64,000 bases of DNA from Hondaea fermentalgiana. Lineage: Eukaryota > Sar > Bigyra > Thraustochytrida > Thraustochytriidae. Position 1 is the stretch's first letter; each line of letters begins with the position of its first letter. The notes under the pieces were generated by a model. That model was not told the origin of the DNA and searched no databases. It saw nothing but the letters and a program-made list of their open reading frames with translations. A program made the position numbers and the translations under genes. Of the stretch, positions 59,161-64,000 are shown in pieces. The stretch is taken from the NCBI GenBank assembly GCA_014084085.1, contig NPFB01000052.1:62552-126551 (forward strand), written 5' to 3'.

Positions 59161-61635
59161 ATGCTGGGAACTGCGGCTCGCGCAGCATGGCGCGCGACGC
59201 GTCCAGCGACGTCGAGACCGTTGTCGACGTCGGCCAAGGGGAGCGGAGCGGAGATGTTGCGCAACATTGGCATCTTGGCACACATTGACGCCGGCAAGAC
59301 GACGGTGACGGAGCGCATGCTCTACTACAGCGGCGAGGTCTCGCATATTGGAGAGGTCCATGACGGAGACACTGTCATGGACTACCTTGACCAGGAACGC
59401 GAGCGCGGGATCACCATCAATAGTGCGTCCACGAGCTTCGAGTGGAGGAATCACACCCTCAACCTCATTGACACGCCTGGACATGTAGACTTCACCGTCG
59501 AGGTAGAACGCGCAGTTCGCGCATTAGACGGCGCGGTCGTCCTTTACGACGCAGTGTCTGGGGTCCAGGCACAGAGCGAGACTGTTTGGGTTCAGGCTCG
59601 GCGTTACGGTGTCCCGCGCATCGCTTTTGTCAACAAGATGGATCGCGATGGCGCCAACATGGAAAGGGTCATGGACATGATCGAGGATCGTTTTGGCGTT
59701 TCCACGCTCTGTTTACAGCATCCTTACTTTGTACCAGATGACTTTGGGGGGCAAACGTTTCGCGGTGTCATTGATCTCATTCGGGAACGCGTGCTCGTGT
59801 GGGATCAGAGCAAGGAGTCCAAGACTTTCGAAGAGCACCCACTGAGCTTTCTGCCCGAGGAAGTCGCGTCCAAGGCTGTTCTTGGTCGCGCCACGCTCGC
59901 CGAGCAGCTTGCTGGTCTCGACGACCAATTCTTTGATGTCTACATTGAGGCTGACGAGGCGGGCAAGGTCGAGGAAATTGACGAGCACTATATCCGTCAC
60001 GCCGTGCGTCGTGTGTGCATCAACCAGGACGAGCTAGCCGCTGTCCCAGTGCTCTGTGGATCGGCTCTCAAGAATACTGGCGTGCAGACCTTGTTGGACG
60101 CGGTCCTGGACTATCTCCCCAACCCAATGGAGAGCGTTGGCGCCATGGAGCTCGCCATCAACAATGAAGAGCTTGCGCGCGCGGGTGGGTCAAAGAAAAA
60201 GGCCGCCGCCAAGAAAAAGTCCAATGATTCAACCGCGCTCGTCTTTAAAGTGCAGCATGATCCGAATCGTGGAGCTCTTGCCTACGTTCGCGTGTACGAG
60301 GGCAAGATGGAGAACAAGAAACAATACCACAACGTGAGTCTCGCGCACGCTGCTGCTGATGGCATGGTTTCTCTCGGAACAATCACGGGTAATGCTAAGA
60401 ACAGGCGCGACGCGAAATCTGCGCTTCCCTTGCGCGAACGTGTGCAAGGCGTTCTGCGAGCATATGCCAACGAGTTCGAGCAAATTGAAGCAATTAGCGC
60501 GGGCGACATTGGCATTCTCTGCGGTCTCAAGGGCGTGCGCACGGGTGACACGCTTTCGAGCAATGCGAAGCGGGCCTCGCTGCGTGGTGTAGACATTCCG
60601 CCTCCTGTCTTTTCTGCAGCCATCGAGCTCGAGTCTATTTCTGACGAACCAAAGCTTTTGGAATCTCTCGAAATTCTCCTCCGTGATGATCCGAGTCTCA
60701 ACGTTGTTCAGGATGACGAAACAGGCCAGCTTCTTCTCTACGGTATGGGCGAGCTGCATCTTGATATTGCGGTCACCAAGCTGCAGCGAGACTTCAAGGT
60801 CCCGTGTGAGCTCGGACGGGTACGTGTCGCCTACCGGGAAACTCTCCGCGATGCCGTCGAGGCCTCGGGTAGCTACACACAGAATCAGCCGTCTGAGAGC
60901 GCCAGATCGAGCGAAGACGAAGATGCGGATGGTGGTGATGCAGCAGAACAACAAAGGGAGTCAGCTGGCAATGCTGGCACTACGACGGTTACGCTGCGTG
61001 TGCGTCCGCATCCGGATGGCATCAACGCCCCCGTCCGCCTCCTTCCTGACCCTGCTGATTCTTCTGCGCAAGAGTCACGGATTCGCTTCCGGACTCCAGG
61101 GGCCGGCGCGGAATCGCAATGGACGCTCAGAGTGGACCAAGAGAAGGCGCTTCGCAGCGGCGTGATCGACACCTTTCAACGAGGCCCGCTTCTCGGGTAC
61201 CCCGTGCAGGGCGTCGAGGTAGAGATTGTTGAGAATCACTGCGAGGCCAACTCGAGTGCACCGCCACCGTCTCTTCGCGCTGCCGCTACCCGTGCGTCCA
61301 TGGCTATTCTCAACAAGGCGCAGGCGGGCCTTCTCGAGCCTGTCGCGGATGTCATCATCGTCGTTCCTGATGACGATATCGGTTCTGTAATTGGGGACCT
61401 TTCTAGCAATGAGCGTCGCGGCCAGATCAAGGATGTTCAGGCCGAGACAACATCGGATTCCGTGGTCCACATGGCCAAGTCTTCAATTCACGCGTCGGTG
61501 CCCCTCGAAGGTCTCATTGGCTACTCTACTGTGCTTCGCTCCATGACCGCCGGTGAAGGAAACTTTTCTCTCACCGTCGCTGGTTACACGGAGGTCTCGG
61601 AGACTTATGCAAGCAAGATTATCTCTCACTTGTGA
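59161..61635 (+). CDS. Mitochondrial elongation factor G2 / ribosome-releasing factor 2
   Basis: An 824-residue translational GTPase. Residues 1-28 are a basic presequence (ending RPLSTSAKG). The G domain has HIDAGKTT (Walker A), ERGITI, DTPGH and NKMD. Sequence details (GDTVMDYLDQERERGITI, CGSALKNTGVQTLLDAVLDY, ALVFKVQHDPNRGALAYVRV) match GFM2/RRF2mt better than GFM1. GFM2 acts with RRF to split mitochondrial ribosomes after termination rather than in translocation. Domain IV contains an acidic, low-complexity insert (SARSSEDEDADGGDAAEQQ) and domain II a lysine-rich loop (KKKAAAKKK). The ATG chosen is the one that starts the presequence; the frame is open upstream without ATG. Confidence 0.92.
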   Translation: MLGTAARAAWRATRPATSRPLSTSAKGSGAEMLRNIGILAHIDAGKTTVTERMLYYSGEVSHIGEVHDGDTVMDYLDQERERGITINSASTSFEWRNHTLNLIDTPGHVDFTVEVERAVRALDGAVVLYDAVSGVQAQSETVWVQARRYGVPRIAFVNKMDRDGANMERVMDMIEDRFGVSTLCLQHPYFVPDDFGGQTFRGVIDLIRERVLVWDQSKESKTFEEHPLSFLPEEVASKAVLGRATLAEQLAGLDDQFFDVYIEADEAGKVEEIDEHYIRHAVRRVCINQDELAAVPVLCGSALKNTGVQTLLDAVLDYLPNPMESVGAMELAINNEELARAGGSKKKAAAKKKSNDSTALVFKVQHDPNRGALAYVRVYEGKMENKKQYHNVSLAHAAADGMVSLGTITGNAKNRRDAKSALPLRERVQGVLRAYANEFEQIEAISAGDIGILCGLKGVRTGDTLSSNAKRASLRGVDIPPPVFSAAIELESISDEPKLLESLEILLRDDPSLNVVQDDETGQLLLYGMGELHLDIAVTKLQRDFKVPCELGRVRVAYRETLRDAVEASGSYTQNQPSESARSSEDEDADGGDAAEQQRESAGNAGTTTVTLRVRPHPDGINAPVRLLPDPADSSAQESRIRFRTPGAGAESQWTLRVDQEKALRSGVIDTFQRGPLLGYPVQGVEVEIVENHCEANSSAPPPSLRAAATRASMAILNKAQAGLLEPVADVIIVVPDDDIGSVIGDLSSNERRGQIKDVQAETTSDSVVHMAKSSIHASVPLEGLIGYSTVLRSMTAGEGNFSLTVAGYTEVSETYASKIISHL

Positions 61636-61960
61636 TGCTCTCGAAGAAGATGCGCCAGGCGGCGAAAAATCATATCTCTCTCTTGTACTAATTGAAATTT
61701 GCATGTCTTTCATTGCTTTGGCTTCGGCAATTTGAAATTGTCTCACATCAGCCATATCGTGTGCGTGCGCAAAAAATAAGCTTGGGGAGGCCCTATAATT
61801 TTGGTCAGGCAACGATTCGAGCAGCGGTCGCGCACTTTTTCGAGCGATAGCAATGCGCTTCGGATTCACTCTTTTCAAAGGAAAAAATACATTTGGCAGC
61901 CAAGTCGAAGAAAGTTTCTCTTTCCGTTGCAGGTCAAAATAATGTTTAAAAGGTCGACAC
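61636..61960. other. Convergent spacer, no gene seen
   Basis: AT-richer 3' regions of the EF-G2 and aspartate-semialdehyde dehydrogenase genes. No feature stands out. Confidence 0.6.
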
Positions 61961-63064
61961 TTAGGATCGCGACATGAGGAGCTCGGCAATCTGGATGGCG
62001 TTGAGCGCGGCACCCTTGCGGATCTGGTCACCAGCGACAAACATGTCGAGACCCTTGCCCTCGGGCTGGCTGACGTCGTGGCGGATGCGGCCCACAAAGC
62101 AGTCATCCTTGAAGGAGGACGCGAGCGGCTCGGGGAACTTGTTGGCGACGCGGTCATCCTGCACAGAGACACCGGGGGAGTTGGCGAGGAGCTCGCGGGC
62201 CTCGTCCTCGGTCATGGAGTTCTTGAGCGTCACGTTGATGGACTCGCAGTGGGCGCGGAGAACAGGGACGCGAATGCAGGTGGCGGTGACCTGGATGTTG
62301 GGGTCCGAGAAGATCTTCTTGGTCTCCTTGATCATCTTGGTCTCCTCCTCGTTGTAGCCAGTCTCCTGGTCGACGTCAGAATTGTGGGAGAAGAGGTTGA
62401 AGATGTACTGGCGGCCAAAGATGTCCTGGGTGACGGGGCTCTTCTCGGCGACCCAGTCCTTGGCCTGCTGCTCGAGCTCCTCCATGGCGGCAGCGCCGGC
62501 GCCGGAGGCAGCCTGGTAGGTGGAGACAACGACGCGCTCCACGCCGGCCTTCTGGTGCAGGGGCCACACGACCATGTTCATGATGATGGTCGAGCAGTTG
62601 GGGTTGGCGATGATGCCCTTAGGGCGGTCAAAGGCGGCATCAGGGTTCACCTCGGGCACGACAAGGGGCACCTCGGGGTCCATGCGGTAGGCCGACGAGT
62701 TGTCGATCACCACGGCGCCGGCCTTGGCGGCGGCAGGGGCAAACTGCTTGGAGCGGCCGCCACCCGCGGAGAAGAAGGCGATGTCGACGCCCTCAAAGGA
62801 GTCCTCCTTGAGCTCCTCGACGGTGTAGGTCTTGCCCATGAAGTCCTGGGTCTTGCCGGCCGAGCGGGCCGAGGCCAGAAGCTTGATGTCAGCAAACGGG
62901 AACGAACGCTCCTTGATGAGGTCGAGGAGCTCCTGGCCGACGGCGCCGGTCGAGCCAGCGATGGCCACGACGGGCTTCTTGCTCACGCCGCCCGACGTCG
63001 AGAACTGCCTCGCGGCAGTCTTCGACACGGCGTTCATAAGGTTGGCGCCTGCCGCTGAGAACAT
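61961..63064 (-). CDS. Aspartate-semialdehyde dehydrogenase
   Basis: Reduces L-4-aspartyl phosphate to aspartate semialdehyde with NADPH, the branch step to threonine, methionine and (by the DAP route) lysine. The 367-residue product has the NADP loop AGSTGAVGQELL (about 36-47), FFSAGGGRSKQFAP, DNSSAYRMDP, VVPEVN and NPNCST with catalytic Cys at 157, then TYQAASGAGAAAMEEL and RVPVLRAHCESI with the catalytic His. The first 26 residues (SKTAARQFSTSGG) look like a mitochondrial presequence; a plastid is not implied. Third codon positions are strongly C/G, indicating high expression. The long frame on the opposite strand across this gene is a composition shadow. Confidence 0.95.
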   Translation of the reverse strand: MFSAAGANLMNAVSKTAARQFSTSGGVSKKPVVAIAGSTGAVGQELLDLIKERSFPFADIKLLASARSAGKTQDFMGKTYTVEELKEDSFEGVDIAFFSAGGGRSKQFAPAAAKAGAVVIDNSSAYRMDPEVPLVVPEVNPDAAFDRPKGIIANPNCSTIIMNMVVWPLHQKAGVERVVVSTYQAASGAGAAAMEELEQQAKDWVAEKSPVTQDIFGRQYIFNLFSHNSDVDQETGYNEEETKMIKETKKIFSDPNIQVTATCIRVPVLRAHCESINVTLKNSMTEDEARELLANSPGVSVQDDRVANKFPEPLASSFKDDCFVGRIRHDVSQPEGKGLDMFVAGDQIRKGAALNAIQIAELLMSRS

Positions 63065-64000
63065 TGTGCCTTGCCTGTCTGAATTCTTGGTCTTCCTCCT
63101 GTTTTCACAGCGTGCGAACCGCGTCAACGTCATCGTCGTCATCGTCGTGCACAACATTTCGTCAGCATCTTCCGTCTTCCTTCTTCTCAATCTCCATCTC
63201 TCCCTTTTCGCTTCGCCTCTCGACCAAGGACACCTCCACTCCTGCTCCGCCTTCTCCTCCTCCCCCCCCGCTGCCCCTTCCCTCGGCCCCTCCCCCGCGC
63301 CGCGCACCTCCTCCGCGCCCTTGCGCACGTCGCCGTCGTCGGGGCTCGTCGCGTCTTTTCTGTTCGTCGTCTCGCGTCATCGCGCTGCGTCCATTTCCCT
63401 TTCCGCCAAAACCATTCTCCGCTCCGCGCGAGCCTCCCGCCTCTCCNNNNNNNNNNNNNNNNNNNNNNNNNNNNNNNNNNNNNNNNNNNNNNNNNNNNNN
63501 NNNNNNNNNNNNNNNNNNNNNNNNNNNNNNNNNNNNNNNNNNNNNNCCCCGCGCGCTAAGGCGGGACCGCCGCCGCCCGTCCCGCGCCGTTTCGGGCGCG
63601 GCGCCGAGCACGCGGGGGACGCAGGCCGGGCGTCCCGTGTGGCCGTTTTGCCGAGAGCGCTCTCAGGTAGAGCGGGACTAGCGGCGGCGCGGGCGGGGCT
63701 GGGAGCGGGGAGAAGACGCGCGCGGGCGGCGAGCGAGCGAGGGAGGGGCGAGGAAACCGAAGAAGGAAAGGGGACGGAGGGAGAGGAGAACGTGCGGAGG
63801 CGTAGCTGATTGACTGACCTGCCTGCGTCTGCGGCAGCGGCGGCAGACACCGATCGATCTTCAGCCCGCGGCGCTGCCCAAGGGAGCGCGGGCGGGCGGG
63901 CGCGCGAGGGGCGTGCTCGCTTGCTTGCTTGCTTGCTTGCTTGCTAAACTTCTTGCGTGCGCGCGAGCGAGCGGAGCGAGCTGGCGAACCTACGCTCGCT
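63065..64000. other. GC-rich promoter side of the dehydrogenase gene, with 100-N gap
   Basis: Leader and promoter of the aspartate-semialdehyde dehydrogenase gene. It contains a pyrimidine-rich stretch (63180-63446), the gap at 63447-63546, GC-rich sequence and GCTT tetramers at 63919-63945. The gap prevents any gene call here. Confidence 0.6.

Noticed and set aside
62078..63058. A 326-codon plus-strand frame opposite aspartate-semialdehyde dehydrogenase
   Set aside because: Composition shadow of a strongly biased gene; Gly/Val/Leu/Asp repeats only.

Overview
This is nuclear DNA from a GC-rich, intron-poor eukaryote. Most genes are single long open frames. Four genes (Ubl polyprotein, WBP2-like, WD40, ALKBH6) carry short GT-AG introns of 75-206 nt whose donors are mostly GTACG. 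The set includes mitochondrially targeted citrate synthase and an EF-G2-type GTPase, a lysine/threonine-pathway aspartate-semialdehyde dehydrogenase (so not an animal), a ZMYND12-like protein (family known from axonemes, so flagellated cells are likely) and histone-mRNA binding SLBP. No plastid-type gene is seen. Gene density, GC content and short-unit repeats fit a heterotrophic stramenopile such as a thraustochytrid (Labyrinthulomycetes); that placement is inference only. Two runs of exactly 100 N (11158-11257, 63447-63546) are assembly gaps.

Layout. 1-700 is a degenerate minisatellite. 1.0-9.4 kb holds a small membrane protein and, tail to tail with it, a 2511-residue protein: a cytidine-deaminase fold with all three zinc cysteines changed to serine, a SAM domain, EF-hand-like pairs, an SR-type tract and 20 tandem Tudor-like domains. 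10-16 kb: a two-unit ubiquitin-like polyprotein, a ZMYND12-like TPR protein, an unknown acidic-tailed protein and a WBP2-like GRAM protein. 17-23 kb: a 1968-residue SAP/IQ/EF-hand/zinc-finger protein. 22.9-27.5 kb: 4.6 kb without a convincing gene, rich in 4- and 5-bp repeats, upstream of citrate synthase. 29.8-36.9 kb: Kelch-BTB protein, RING-CH (MARCH-type) ligase, NSA2 ribosome-biogenesis factor, methylglutaconyl-CoA hydratase-like enzyme. 38-46 kb: two tandem quinone-oxidoreductase-like MDR paralogues, a probable queuosine-salvage-like protein and a secretory LamG/SEL1-repeat protein. 46-53.5 kb: a P/U-type cyclin, a 167-bp tandem repeat made from the 3' end of the adjoining WD40 gene, a DHHC palmitoyltransferase and ALKBH6. 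54-64 kb: an MBL-fold hydrolase, a T1/BTB-nucleotidyltransferase fusion, SLBP, mitochondrial EF-G2 and aspartate-semialdehyde dehydrogenase.

Genes alternate strand in divergent and convergent pairs, with no operons. Divergent spacers are long, GC-rich and full of pyrimidine tracts and pentamer repeats; convergent spacers are short (as little as 26 bp) and AT-richer. The genes do not form one pathway. The most novel items are the Tudor-array pseudo-deaminase, the double ubiquitin-like precursor, the SAP/IQ/zinc-finger giant and the BTB-nucleotidyltransferase fusion. I found no tRNA, rRNA, CRISPR array or clear transposon.
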